Below, piece by piece: positions 42,193-50,547 of a DNA stretch of 64,000 bases; positions within the stretch are counted from its first letter, which is position 1; every line of letters begins with the position of its first letter. Made by a program: the position numbers and the translations under genes. Source of the stretch: DASXVX01 sp036504075 (lineage in GTDB: Bacteria; Bacillota; Sulfobacillia; Symbiobacteriales; Symbiobacteriaceae); NCBI GenBank assembly GCA_036504075.1, contig DASXVX010000007.1:101233-165232 (forward strand), given 5' to 3'. The notes beneath the pieces were generated by a model. It did not search any database and had not been told where the DNA came from. It saw only the letters and a program-made list of their open reading frames with translations.

Positions 42193-44019
42193 TCAGGATG
42201 CCGTCTCCAGCCCCTTGCCGCCGCGGATACGCTGAAACTCTTCCAGCGGCAGGGCCAGGAATGCCGCCACAGTTTTGGGGTCGAACTGCGTTCCCGAACC
42301 GGCGAGGATTTCCGACACCGCCGTCTCGTGCGGCAACCCCTTCCGATACGGCCGATCAGACGTCATCGCGTCGTAGGTGTCCGCCACGGCGAAAATCCGC
42401 GCCCCCAGCGGGATATCGTCGCCGGCCAGGCCCGCCGGATAGCCGTGGCCATCGTAGCGCTCGTGGTGGTGCAGAATCACCGGTGCCGCCGCCGACAGGA
42501 AGTGAATCTCCCGCAGCATCTCGTAGCCAATCCGCGGATGCTCCCGCATGATCGTCCGCTCCACCTCATTCAGCGGCCCCGGCTTGCGCAAGATCGCATC
42601 CGGAATGCCGATTTTGCCCACATCGTGCAGCAGTGCCCCCCGCAGAATCGGGACCAGTCCGTCCTCCGCGACGCCCATTTTCTGCGCCAGCGACATCGTA
42701 TATTGCACCACCCGGCGGCTGTGGCCCTCGGTCTCGTGGTCCCGCATTTCCAGGGCCTTGGAGAGCGCCTCCAGGGTGCCGATGTACGAACGCTCCATCT
42801 CTTCAACCGTCTGGCGCATCTCGACCACCAGGGCGCCGTTGCCCAGGGCCGAAGCCGTCAGGTAAGCGAAAGACTGAAGCACTCGGACTTCGTCGACATC
42901 CAGGCCCCGGCCCTCGCCGCCCAGTGAGACGTCGAACCGGCCGAAGTTTTCGCCGTCCAGGCTAATGGGCAGCGACAAGGCCAACGTGTCCCCGCTGATG
43001 GGTTCCACGCCCGACTCCTCCACCACCGTGACCGGCGCTTGCCGCCCCGCTTTGCTGATCACCAGCTTCATCCGTGCCGGCGCGTACAGGTCGGCCGCCG
43101 CCCCGGCCACGTGATGCAACAACGGCAGCACGCCCACCCGGGTGCGGGCCAGCGACGAGGCCACGCTCTCCAGCGAGCGGAGAGCCCGGTCCAGCTTCGC
43201 CCGGTTCTGCATGGCCGCCGAGTACTGCCGGGCGTTCTCCAATGTGAGGGCCGCCTGACCGGCCAGCGCCGAAACGAGCGAGATCTCCGAGGTGGAGAGC
43301 GGCTGCCCTTTTTCCGTGTACACGATCAGAGCACCGTGGAACTGATCCTGCAAGATCAGCGGCAGGGCGATCATGCCCTCCACGTCGCCCAGGGCGTAAA
43401 TCTCCCGGAGTCCGGCCGTCCGAAAGTCCCGGGCCAGGTTGTCCACCACCACCGGCTGGCGGGTCAGCTGGCACCATTCGATCGGCGACGAGGCTTTTTG
43501 CGGCCCCTTCAGCGCCTCCAGAAACTTTGCCAGGTAGCCGTCCGGCAACCCCCGGGCTCCCGCCAGGACGAAATCGCCCTGGGCGTCCGGCCCCAGGATC
43601 AGCGACGCCTTCTTGAATCCGGTCAACGTCACGACCTGCTCTACCGCCATGGTCCCGGCCTGCTGCATGTCCAGCGTGCCGGTCATCGCCCGAAATGCCT
43701 GCATGATCGTCTGCAACTGGCGATTCTTCTGCTCCAACACCTGGACCCGCTCCTCGGAGCCTGCCCGGGCGCTCACTTTGAGCACCTGCTGCAGAATTCG
43801 GGCCGCGCTTGACACCCACCAGGTTAGCACCCCCGTCGCCAGCAGCATCAGAACCAGGGTCGCGCCCCGATCGCCCCAGGATCCGGGCACACTAATCCGC
43901 CCCCTGAGGACCCCGGCGTACAGCAGTATGATCCCGGCGAGCGCCACCGAAAGTCTCAGCCTGGCCCGCAGCGCTACCGGGCAGAAGAGGTCCACCCCCT
44001 GCCAAGCTCTAGTTTTCAC
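42193..44019 (-). CDS. Membrane HD-GYP phosphodiesterase with GAF domain
   Basis: A 608-residue c-di-GMP-degrading enzyme. There are two membrane helices near the N-terminus (about 22-65), a coiled segment, a GAF domain (about 105-260), another sensor-like region and the HD-GYP domain. Its catalytic residues are intact: HSRRVV, LLHDVGKIGIP, EVERTIMREHPRIG, HHHERYDGHGYP and ADTYDAMTSDRPYRK. The start chosen is GTG 44019, nine bases after GGGGAGGA; an upstream ATG (44073) is possible. It may lower c-di-GMP in response to a GAF ligand. Confidence 0.9.
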   Translation of the reverse strand: MKTRAWQGVDLFCPVALRARLRLSVALAGIILLYAGVLRGRISVPGSWGDRGATLVLMLLATGVLTWWVSSAARILQQVLKVSARAGSEERVQVLEQKNRQLQTIMQAFRAMTGTLDMQQAGTMAVEQVVTLTGFKKASLILGPDAQGDFVLAGARGLPDGYLAKFLEALKGPQKASSPIEWCQLTRQPVVVDNLARDFRTAGLREIYALGDVEGMIALPLILQDQFHGALIVYTEKGQPLSTSEISLVSALAGQAALTLENARQYSAAMQNRAKLDRALRSLESVASSLARTRVGVLPLLHHVAGAAADLYAPARMKLVISKAGRQAPVTVVEESGVEPISGDTLALSLPISLDGENFGRFDVSLGGEGRGLDVDEVRVLQSFAYLTASALGNGALVVEMRQTVEEMERSYIGTLEALSKALEMRDHETEGHSRRVVQYTMSLAQKMGVAEDGLVPILRGALLHDVGKIGIPDAILRKPGPLNEVERTIMREHPRIGYEMLREIHFLSAAAPVILHHHERYDGHGYPAGLAGDDIPLGARIFAVADTYDAMTSDRPYRKGLPHETAVSEILAGSGTQFDPKTVAAFLALPLEEFQRIRGGKGLETAS

Positions 44020-44129
44020 GTTTCTGCGTCCTCCCCGATATCTTGCATGTCGTGGCAATAATTTCCATTCCACACAAACATTCTACACTAATTCCCATTG
44101 ATTTTCCAGCGAAAATATGGCCGAATGCA

Positions 44130-44160
44130 TAAAAACAAGGCCTCTCGTGTGAGAAGCCTC
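44130..44160 (-). terminator. Terminator after speD
   Basis: Minus-strand stem GGCTTCT/AGAGGCC, then TTGTTTTTAT. Confidence 0.75.
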
Positions 44161-44185
44161 GTGAGTTTACGCTTGTTGTGTGAGA

Positions 44186-44581
44186 CTAGTTGGCTGCTGC
44201 CAATCGGAGCTTGGGAAGATCCTCTATCGCCCCAACACCGCGCTGCAGCGCCCGATACCCGGCTACTCTGCCACCGAGAACCATCTTCATGTAGTCGCAA
44301 GCGACTTCAGGATCGACGGTAGTCCCGCAAGTATAGCAGTCAATTGCGGCAAAACCCTCTTCGGGGTACGTATGAATCGAGAGGTGGGATTCGGAGAGGA
44401 CCAGAACCCCGGTTACCCCCTGCGGGTTAAACTTGATGAAGTTTTCGCCGACGATGGTAGCTCCGCAGCGGCTGGCCGCTTCAACCATCGCGCTCCGGAG
44501 AAAGTCAGCGTCGTTGAGCAACTCGAAGCTAACGTCCCGCAGATCCATAGTGACGTGCCGGCCATACGTAGAGTAAGCCAC
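44186..44581 (-). CDS. speD: S-adenosylmethionine decarboxylase (pyruvoyl)
   Basis: A 131-residue class 1B AdoMetDC. Cleavage at LSES (in LVLSESHLSIHTYPE) makes the pyruvoyl cofactor at Ser. GFAAIDCYTCG and the N-terminal YGRHVTMDLRDV are normal family motifs. It supplies decarboxylated AdoMet for spermidine synthesis; no speE is nearby. The start chosen is GTG 44581 after AAGGGGGAG. It has a promoter and a roughly 200-base leader. Confidence 0.93.
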   Translation of the reverse strand: MAYSTYGRHVTMDLRDVSFELLNDADFLRSAMVEAASRCGATIVGENFIKFNPQGVTGVLVLSESHLSIHTYPEEGFAAIDCYTCGTTVDPEVACDYMKMVLGGRVAGYRALQRGVGAIEDLPKLRLAAAN

Positions 44582-44786
44582 AGGTATCTCCCCCTTGGTG
44601 GTGAATTCTAGCCCTCTCAAGCTAGACGGGACCATCGACACGCCAACGGGGGAAAAGTCGGGCACTCTCCGCGAATGGGCCCCAACCCTTTAAGGCGTCC
44701 TAGGTTCCTGTTTTGTTCGAACCGGTGTTGAGCCGTCTCTACCTCCGTAAATTGGCAACCGGAAAGGTTAGCTCGCAATAGCACGG

Positions 44787-44815
44787 ATTGTACGGGAAAT
44801 TAAGCACAAAGTCAA
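44787..44815 (-). promoter_or_regulatory. SigA-type promoter of speD
   Basis: Minus-strand TTGACT (44810-44815), 17 bases, TACAAT (44787-44792). It leaves about 200 bases of untranslated leader before speD (44582-44780), which could hold a regulatory structure that I could not name. Confidence 0.78.
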
Positions 44816-45088
44816 CCGCTTGGCAATTGGGAATTTATGCTGCATTGAACAGCAATAGTTTCCGGAGCCGACCGGTTTCGGTACCTATCACAGAATAACG
44901 GATAGGACCGCAGACTTCAAGGGTTTTGGCAAAGATTTTGCGCGTCGTATTCATCGTTGCATGCCCCGGTGGACACCTTGTGGCTCTAGGGCTTGCGGGC
45001 TGGAAAACCGCTTCCTTCCGCGAGCGGATTCAAGGCATGAATGGCCTCCCCGGGGGAGAGACTATGGCAGGGAGGTGAATCCATCAAA

Positions 45089-45319
45089 ATGGCAAATCAG
45101 GAGATCTACTGCTCGGTCAACAGCTGCTACTATTACGGTAGCGGTGACAAGTGTAAGGCCGAGAAAATCATGGTCCAGAACAACCCGAACACCCTGGGCA
45201 ACGCCAACATGGAGGTCGGAAGCATCGGCGGCGAAGCCGGCCACTCCAACCAGACGCTCTGCAATACGTTCATTCCGCAGAATCGGGGGCCGAAGCCCGG
45301 CATCGCCCGCCTTGGCTAG
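45089..45319 (+). CDS. DUF1540 Cys-rich protein
   Basis: A 76-residue protein with four cysteines in the DUF1540 arrangement: IYCSVNSCYYYGSGDKCKA and TLCNTF near the C-terminus. Such proteins are common in clostridial and Bacillus spore formers and may bind metal; no function is proved. Start ATG 45089 after GGGAGGTGAAT. It is a single-gene unit between speD's promoter region and a perfect terminator. Confidence 0.85.
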   Translation: MANQEIYCSVNSCYYYGSGDKCKAEKIMVQNNPNTLGNANMEVGSIGGEAGHSNQTLCNTFIPQNRGPKPGIARLG

Positions 45320-45328
45320 TTTCCGTGC

Positions 45329-45357
45329 AAAAGGAGCGCCCACCGGGCGCTCCTTCG
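45329..45357. terminator. Perfect hairpin after the DUF1540 gene
   Basis: AAGGAGCGCCC/GGGCGCTCCTT with loop ACC. It stops the + transcript and also lies after the convergent thiamine-binding gene. Confidence 0.8.
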
Positions 45358-45376
45358 CATTCTGGGTGCTGGAGGG

Positions 45377-45673
45377 CTATATCTCACTCCGGACGGCGTT
45401 GACCGTCTGCTCCATGGTCTGGTCCTTGTCCCGGCGCTCGTCGATGCTAATGTTGGTAACCACCCGCTGCGTGCCGGCCCGCAGGGCTGCGGAGTGCATC
45501 TCCTGTGCCACATGCATGAGGGCCCCCAGGTCGCCTTCCATTACCGTGGACGTCGGCGTAACGCTGAACTTGATGCCGTTGCGCTTGGCTTCCTTGCAGG
45601 ACTCGGCGATGAAGCTCGAAATGCTGGGGCTCTCGGTACCAACCGGAACCACGCTAATTTCAAGCAGTGCCAT
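45377..45673 (-). CDS. MTH1187-family thiamine-binding protein
   Basis: A 98-residue protein of the MTH1187/YkoF family: LEISVVPVGTESPSISSFIAE, FSVTPTSTVMEGDLGALM and TNISIDERRDKDQTME. The family binds thiamine or related pyrimidines. It is separated by eight bases from the UPF0180 gene, so the two are likely co-transcribed. Confidence 0.88.
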   Translation of the reverse strand: MALLEISVVPVGTESPSISSFIAESCKEAKRNGIKFSVTPTSTVMEGDLGALMHVAQEMHSAALRAGTQRVVTNISIDERRDKDQTMEQTVNAVRSEI

Positions 45674-45681
45674 CGATTCGC

Positions 45682-45957
45682 CTACCCCCTGTCGGTGTTG
45701 TGGTGTTCGATCTGGGCAAGGCGAGACTGAATCTGGTCAACCACGTCCCGGGCACTCATGCCGCTGGCCTCGATTACCGGGAACTTGTTGCCGTCGGTAT
45801 CATGGACACCAAGAAAGTTGTTGGACATGCCGGTGATAACGGCGGCATCGACGTTCGCCATGGTGCCCTGCGTGATCTTGGTCACCTCAAAACCCTCGTG
45901 CCGGAGCGCCTCTCGGACGTTGTCCAGCCCGTCTTCTACGGCAATGCGTCTTGCCAT
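45682..45957 (-). CDS. UPF0180 (YkuS-like) protein
   Basis: A 91-residue protein: MARRIAVEDGLDNVREALRHEGFEV, DAAVITGMSNNFLGVHDTDGN and the end SGMSARDVVDQIQSRL match the UPF0180/YkuS family. Function is unknown. The start chosen is ATG 45957, following GGGGGTGAAC. Confidence 0.82.
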   Translation of the reverse strand: MARRIAVEDGLDNVREALRHEGFEVTKITQGTMANVDAAVITGMSNNFLGVHDTDGNKFPVIEASGMSARDVVDQIQSRLAQIEHHNTDRG

Positions 45958-46043
45958 CTTGTTCACCCCCGCATTCGGGTTTCGTCCGGGACAATCATAG
46001 TCTCTCCCGTTGACAGAACGTGATACGCGGCGAAACGCAAACA

Positions 46044-46064
46044 GTCCGCCCGGGGATGGCGGAC
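46044..46064 (-). terminator. Hairpin after the MFS gene
   Basis: Minus-strand stem GTCCGCC/GGCGGAC followed by TGTTTGCGTTT. Confidence 0.55.
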
Positions 46065-46087
46065 CGTGCGAGGCGATGCCTGTTTTT

Positions 46088-47284
46088 CTAATTATAGGAA
46101 CGCAACGCCGGGAAGGTCAGGAGGCCACCCACAGCGGTTACGGCGATGGAAATCCCGGCGATGGCGGCGATCAGGGCAGGGCTGAATGCATCGCCGAGGA
46201 AGCCGGCCGCCAGCATGGACAGCGGGCTGGCGAGGCTGACCAGGCTGCCCAGCGTCCCGAAAACCCGGCCCTGCACTTCCGTGGGCACTTCGGCCTGTAA
46301 GGTAATCTGGAACAGCACGTTCACCAGGGCCAGGCCGATGCCGACCATCAGCATCAGCGGCAGGGCGACCGAAATGGACGGCGCCAGGGCGGCAGCGGCG
46401 ATCACGAGGCCCGAGGCGATCATGGCGCCCATCATCACCCAGCCACGGTGGCGAATCTTTTTCGACATGGCCATGATCAGGCCGGCGCCGATGGCGAAAC
46501 CCAGCGGCAACGCCGCACTGGTGGCACCGAACTGGAACGAGGTGGTCTTCCAAATCTTGATGGCGATGACCGGAATCAGGACACCCAGCGTGGCGCCGAA
46601 GAAGTTGATCACCGGCGCGAGGGTCACGACGCTCTTGACCATGGGCTGGCTTCGAATGTAGACCAGGCCCTCTTTCAAATCGGCCCAGAAGGACTTGCCG
46701 GTCTGGCCAGCCGTCCGGGGGCTGGCGAACACGCCGCCCGTCAGAATCAGCAGGGCCGAGATCAGGAAGCTGACGGCGTCGCCGGACAGAGCGGCCCAAC
46801 CGCCGAAGAAGGCGACCACAGTGCCGCCCAGCAGCGGACCGCCCACCTGCGCCAGCACGTTGGACATCTGCAGGAGGCCGGCGGCTTTGGGCACTTCATC
46901 TTTGTCGACGATGTTGACCAGGCTGGCCTGGAACGCCGGGCTGAAGAACTGGCCGCAGACGGCGGTCAGCGTAGCAAGTCCGATCAGTACCGGTAAGGAG
47001 AGCGACCCGGCGAACATCAAGTAGGCGATGCCGCCCGCCATGATGAACCGCAGAACGTCCATGGCGATCATGAGCCTGCGGCGGTCGACCCGGTCGGCCA
47101 CGGTGCCGGCTACGGCGCCCAGCAGAATGCCGGCCGCCACCCGGGCGGTCATGACCATCGCCATGGCGCTGGCGGAGCCGGTGGTCTTGACGATCCAGAA
47201 CCCGAGTGCGGTGCTGGTGAAACCGTCGCCAAGTACGGAGATGATGTGTCCGAGCCAGATGAATAAGAACGTGCGGTTCTGCAT
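46088..47284 (-). CDS. MFS transporter (EntS/MFS_3-like)
   Basis: A 398-residue drug/siderophore-type exporter with 12 predicted helices. Motif A is seen in AGTVADRVDRRRLMIAMD; VLAQVGGPLLGGTVVAFFGG and FSPAFQASLVNIVDKDEVPKAAGL are typical of the MFS_3/EntS group. ATG 47284 is the first normal start but has no ribosome binding site. GGGAGG lies 70 bases further upstream, in front of in-frame ATC-ATC-ATA, with no stop between. The actual protein may therefore be about 21 residues longer and begin at a non-canonical codon. Confidence 0.85.
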   Translation of the reverse strand: MQNRTFLFIWLGHIISVLGDGFTSTALGFWIVKTTGSASAMAMVMTARVAAGILLGAVAGTVADRVDRRRLMIAMDVLRFIMAGGIAYLMFAGSLSLPVLIGLATLTAVCGQFFSPAFQASLVNIVDKDEVPKAAGLLQMSNVLAQVGGPLLGGTVVAFFGGWAALSGDAVSFLISALLILTGGVFASPRTAGQTGKSFWADLKEGLVYIRSQPMVKSVVTLAPVINFFGATLGVLIPVIAIKIWKTTSFQFGATSAALPLGFAIGAGLIMAMSKKIRHRGWVMMGAMIASGLVIAAAALAPSISVALPLMLMVGIGLALVNVLFQITLQAEVPTEVQGRVFGTLGSLVSLASPLSMLAAGFLGDAFSPALIAAIAGISIAVTAVGGLLTFPALRSYN

Positions 47285-47489
47285 CAGCGACGGGCGGCTT
47301 ACGGTCAGCGTCTCAGCAGAAGCAGCGATCGCGGCATCAGCTATGATGATAATTCCTCCCGGTGCGACGGTGTTCGTCGCCTTATTTCGTGCTTAACTTT
47401 ACCAGCCGGCCCGAAAAGGCCGCAGGTACAGGGGTACGAAATTCCGGTCGTCCTTTGGTACGATGCCGCGTCGTCCTTCGGGCGCGGAA

Positions 47490-47513
47490 AACCGGGCGGC
47501 AGGGCCGCCCGGC
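47490..47513 (-). terminator. Terminator after the PfkB kinase gene
   Basis: Minus-strand stem CCGGGCGGC/GCCGCCCGG then TTTTCC. Confidence 0.75.
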
Positions 47514-47533
47514 CGGGGAACGCAGTGTGAGTT

Positions 47534-48478
47534 TTAGCCGATGCGCGCCACCCGAACCTGGGATCGGATGCGTTCCAGGTCGGCGGGCCGCACCACCGCC
47601 ACTTCGTTGGTGAGGGCGTTGGCCGTGCCGCAGGCCACCGCCAGCCGGAGGACGTCCTCGGCGCCCAGACCTTGCATGAGCCCGGCGGCGAAGCCCGCCA
47701 CCAGCGAATCGCCGGAGCCGACGGTGTTGACCGGCTCGATTTGCGGCGGCGTGGCCCGCCAGGCTCCTTCCGGCGCGACCAGAATGAGCCCGCCGGCGCC
47801 CAGGGAGACCGCCACCACCAGCGGCCCGGATTCGATCAATTGCCGGGCGGCGGCGAGAATGGCCCTGTCGTCCGGCAGGGGCCGTCCCGCCCATTCCTCC
47901 AGTTCTTCCCGGTTCGGCTTGACGAGGTAGGGCTGGGCCTTCAGCACCTCGGCCAGCGCCCGGCCCGACGCATCGACGATGACCCGGACCTGGGTCTGCC
48001 GGAAGGCCATGCGGACCAAACGGGCGTAAAAGTCCGCCGGAACCCCCGGCGGCAGCGACCCGGAGATAACCACCAGCCCCACCCGGTCCAGCAGCCGTGA
48101 ATACCGGGTCAGGAACCGCTCGCCGTCTTCCGGCGTCAGCGTGGGGCCTTTCTCCCGGATCTCCGTCAGCGTCCGGCCCACCGGGTCGACAATGGTCGTG
48201 CACGTCCGGTTGTCGCCGGCGGTAGGCTCGTATTCCGCAGTGATGCCCAGGCGGCCCAGGTCCTCCTGGATGAACATGCCCGGGGTCCCCCCGGCAAACC
48301 CGGTGGCGATCACCGGCTGCCCGAGGGAGGCCAGCACCCGGGCCACGTTGTTGGCCTTGCCGCCGGCCATTTTGGCCACCGTGTGCACCGTGTTGATCTT
48401 GTTGACTGCGAACTCGTCCACGATGCAGGCAACATCCACTGCCGCGTTGAGTGAAACCGTGAGGATGCTGTTCGTCAT
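47534..48478 (-). CDS. PfkB-family 1-phosphofructokinase/tagatose-6-phosphate kinase
   Basis: A 314-residue sugar-phosphate kinase. SLNAAVDVACIVDEF at the N-terminus, KMAGGKANNVARVLASLG (PfkB signature 1), KPNREELEEWAG and the catalytic NTVGSGDSLVAGFAAGL (Asp in GSGD) are present. They match the FruK/LacC group. The start chosen is ATG 48478 after GGGGAG. No PTS or fruR gene is adjacent, so its sugar is not defined. Confidence 0.87.
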   Translation of the reverse strand: MTNSILTVSLNAAVDVACIVDEFAVNKINTVHTVAKMAGGKANNVARVLASLGQPVIATGFAGGTPGMFIQEDLGRLGITAEYEPTAGDNRTCTTIVDPVGRTLTEIREKGPTLTPEDGERFLTRYSRLLDRVGLVVISGSLPPGVPADFYARLVRMAFRQTQVRVIVDASGRALAEVLKAQPYLVKPNREELEEWAGRPLPDDRAILAAARQLIESGPLVVAVSLGAGGLILVAPEGAWRATPPQIEPVNTVGSGDSLVAGFAAGLMQGLGAEDVLRLAVACGTANALTNEVAVVRPADLERIRSQVRVARIG

Positions 48479-48561
48479 GTCCTGTCTCCCCATGTTCACG
48501 AGCGGATTGCAACTTTCAGGGGGTTCCGCTTATGGCTCGGAAAATCCTTCCGAAAACGGTT

Positions 48562-48590
48562 GCCGCCCTCCCGGTCGGGGGGGCGGCTGG
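48562..48590 (-). terminator. Hairpin after the lipoprotein gene
   Basis: GCCGCC...GGCGGC stem with GC-rich loop and TGG spacing; the T-run is weak. Confidence 0.45.
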
Positions 48591-48595
48591 TTGTA

Positions 48596-49618
48596 TCAGG
48601 GCTTCGTCAGGGCCTTGCTGATCACGTCGTAGCGCCACGGGCCGGTGGTCTTGCCGCCCTGGGTCACATCGAATGCCACCACCGTGGCCGACTCCCAGCG
48701 GATTTGCTTCACGGTGTAATCCATGCCGATGACGTTCATGAGATTCGGCCCGAAGCGCTGCTTGGCCGCCGGATCCCAGACCATCAGGTCGGTATTGCCC
48801 GAGGGCTGCGCCACCGTGACGGCCACGTGCTTTCCAGTGGGCGCCCAGGCGGCGTCAATCGCCCCCGCCTCAAAAAGCAGGTCCAGGGGCGTGACCGCCG
48901 GCGCGGCGGACCAGTTGACCTGGCTGACGCCCAGCAGCGGGTGGCCCCCGCGCGTGACCCAAAGCACTTTGTCGCCGGTCAACGTGGTCGCAGCGACGGC
49001 CCAGCCGTCCTTGCCCACGCCGAATTGGACGCCGGGACCGGCACCAAACGGGGAAAACATCTTCGGCAGGGTCGCAAGATCACCGACCAGCGCGGTGTCC
49101 TGCCCGCGGTTCAGGTATAGCTTGCCGTCCTTGCCCACGGTGAGGGCCAGGGACTGCGGGGCCGGCTCGGCGAGTGCTGCCACTTTCAGGCCGCCCTGCC
49201 AGGTAATCTGGCCGGTCTCCACGGTCACTGCGCTCCCGGGCTGCACCCCGGTGAAGCCCAACCGGAACTGGAAGTTGAACGCGGCCGGGTCGCTGCTGCC
49301 CACAAGCTCCGCGGCATAGGCCGTGATGCGGGCGTTGGGCGTGCTGACCCGGATTTTTCCCGCCAGCGATGGAACGGCCATGGCCGAGGCCCCCGCTGCG
49401 TCGCCGGCCATGCGGGCTTTCAGGAATGACGCCATGAAAGCCATGGCCTCCTTGTCCGCCGGACGCTGCGGCGCCGGTGTGGCGGGGGGCGGAGCCGGCT
49501 GCGCCGGTGGCGTGGTCGGCGGTGCGGCCGGCGGGGCAGCCGGGGTCCGGTTGCAGCCCACCGCCCCCGTCAAGAACGTGAGAAGCGCTGCTGCGGCCAA
49601 CAGGCGCGAAATGCGCAT
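48596..49618 (-). CDS. Predicted lipoprotein with WD-like beta repeats
   Basis: A 340-residue exported protein. The signal MRISRLLAAAALLTFLTGAVGC ends in a lipobox-like AVGC, so Cys22 should be lipidated. A Pro/Ala-rich linker follows (about 25-55). The rest is beta-rich with TolB/propeller-like strands (DAAWAPTGKHVAVTVAQPSG, DLMVWDPAAKQRF, GVGKDGWAVAATTLTGDKVLWV). It lies alone between two minus-strand genes. Function unknown. Confidence 0.72.
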   Translation of the reverse strand: MRISRLLAAAALLTFLTGAVGCNRTPAAPPAAPPTTPPAQPAPPPATPAPQRPADKEAMAFMASFLKARMAGDAAGASAMAVPSLAGKIRVSTPNARITAYAAELVGSSDPAAFNFQFRLGFTGVQPGSAVTVETGQITWQGGLKVAALAEPAPQSLALTVGKDGKLYLNRGQDTALVGDLATLPKMFSPFGAGPGVQFGVGKDGWAVAATTLTGDKVLWVTRGGHPLLGVSQVNWSAAPAVTPLDLLFEAGAIDAAWAPTGKHVAVTVAQPSGNTDLMVWDPAAKQRFGPNLMNVIGMDYTVKQIRWESATVVAFDVTQGGKTTGPWRYDVISKALTKP

Positions 49619-49693
49619 GAAAAAAGCCCCCTCTCTCTTCCGATCAGGATATGAGAGCGCGGGGGCGCAAATGCCAACGGCAGGCAGGCCAGG

Positions 49694-50131
49694 TCAAACC
49701 GCGTGGTTAGACCCGGCTTCCTCGGACATCGCCTTGATTTCCTCCAGGGTATGGTAAATGCCCAGGCGAATCAGGGTGCCGGGAATCAGCCAGCGCAGCG
49801 GCGCGGGAAAGCTGTATCGCATCTGAAAAACCAGGCGAGTGCCCCCGGCTTCCGGCTTCAAATCCGCGTCAGCTTCGGCCGTCCAGCCGGCCACGCCTTT
49901 GAAGGCAATGCGACGCCCCGGCTCATACTCCGTGACGATGCTGTCAATCCGGAAACTCATGCCCAGGCGCCGGATTTCCCACCGGTACCGTGCACCCAGT
50001 TCCCGCTCCGGACCCACGAGCACAAGACGTGGCGCCCCCGGCGGCAAGAACGGGCGCGTCGGCACTTCCAGCACCCGGAAGACCACTTCCGGCGCTCCAT
50101 TCACCCAGACGCTCGCAGCCAGCCGCGGCAT
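49694..50131 (-). CDS. SRPBCC-family protein
   Basis: A 145-residue START/polyketide-cyclase-like protein. SVWVNGAPEVVFRVLEVPT is the typical N-terminal strand and helix; TEYEPGRRIAFKGV and GGTRLVFQMRYSF are the following strands. It should bind a hydrophobic ligand. The start chosen is ATG 50131 after AAAGGGGG. Confidence 0.78.
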   Translation of the reverse strand: MPRLAASVWVNGAPEVVFRVLEVPTRPFLPPGAPRLVLVGPERELGARYRWEIRRLGMSFRIDSIVTEYEPGRRIAFKGVAGWTAEADADLKPEAGGTRLVFQMRYSFPAPLRWLIPGTLIRLGIYHTLEEIKAMSEEAGSNHAV

Positions 50132-50231
50132 TCGCCAGCCCCCTTTGACCCGTAAGCCGGTTTCGCACAAGTTCTCCATTTCACAGTTTACCAGAGGCGA
50201 TCCCTACATTGCAGCCGGTCTCACAGGAAAA

Positions 50232-50417
50232 TCAGACATTCTTGCCGGTATCTTTTCCGGGGAGCGGCGCACCCAACTGCGAATCATCCGGGTTGTCCTG
50301 GGCCACCAGAGACGGCACGCCGTGGTCCAGGGACGGCGCACTTCGGGCCGGTAGCCCTTTGGCGGCAGTGGGAGCCGGGTTCTCGACGTTCAGGGCCGGG
50401 CGCTGGTTGTCGGTCAT
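50232..50417 (-). CDS. Small unknown protein, 61 residues
   Basis: The frame starts MTDNQRPALNVENPAP and has a strong ribosome binding site (AAGGAGGG, seven bases before ATG). It is hydrophilic, without Cys or membrane segments, and probably disordered. I recognise no family. It lies between the HtrA terminator and SRPBCC in the same direction, so it may be transcribed from its own promoter near 50450. Confidence 0.6.
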   Translation of the reverse strand: MTDNQRPALNVENPAPTAAKGLPARSAPSLDHGVPSLVAQDNPDDSQLGAPLPGKDTGKNV

Positions 50418-50472
50418 GGCATTCCCTCCTTGTTTCTCGTAGTATGACCATTCGCCTGCAAAATTAGAAAGC

Positions 50473-50498
50473 AGCCGGTCCAGGGATACCGGCTGCTT
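50473..50498 (-). terminator. Terminator after the HtrA gene
   Basis: Stem GCAGCCGGT/ACCGGCTGC; on the minus strand it is followed by TTTCTAATTTT. Confidence 0.75.
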
Positions 50499-50547
50499 CG
50501 GGGCAAAGCCCCTGTTAATATACGAGTTTACTGGTCTTCGGGGCGGT

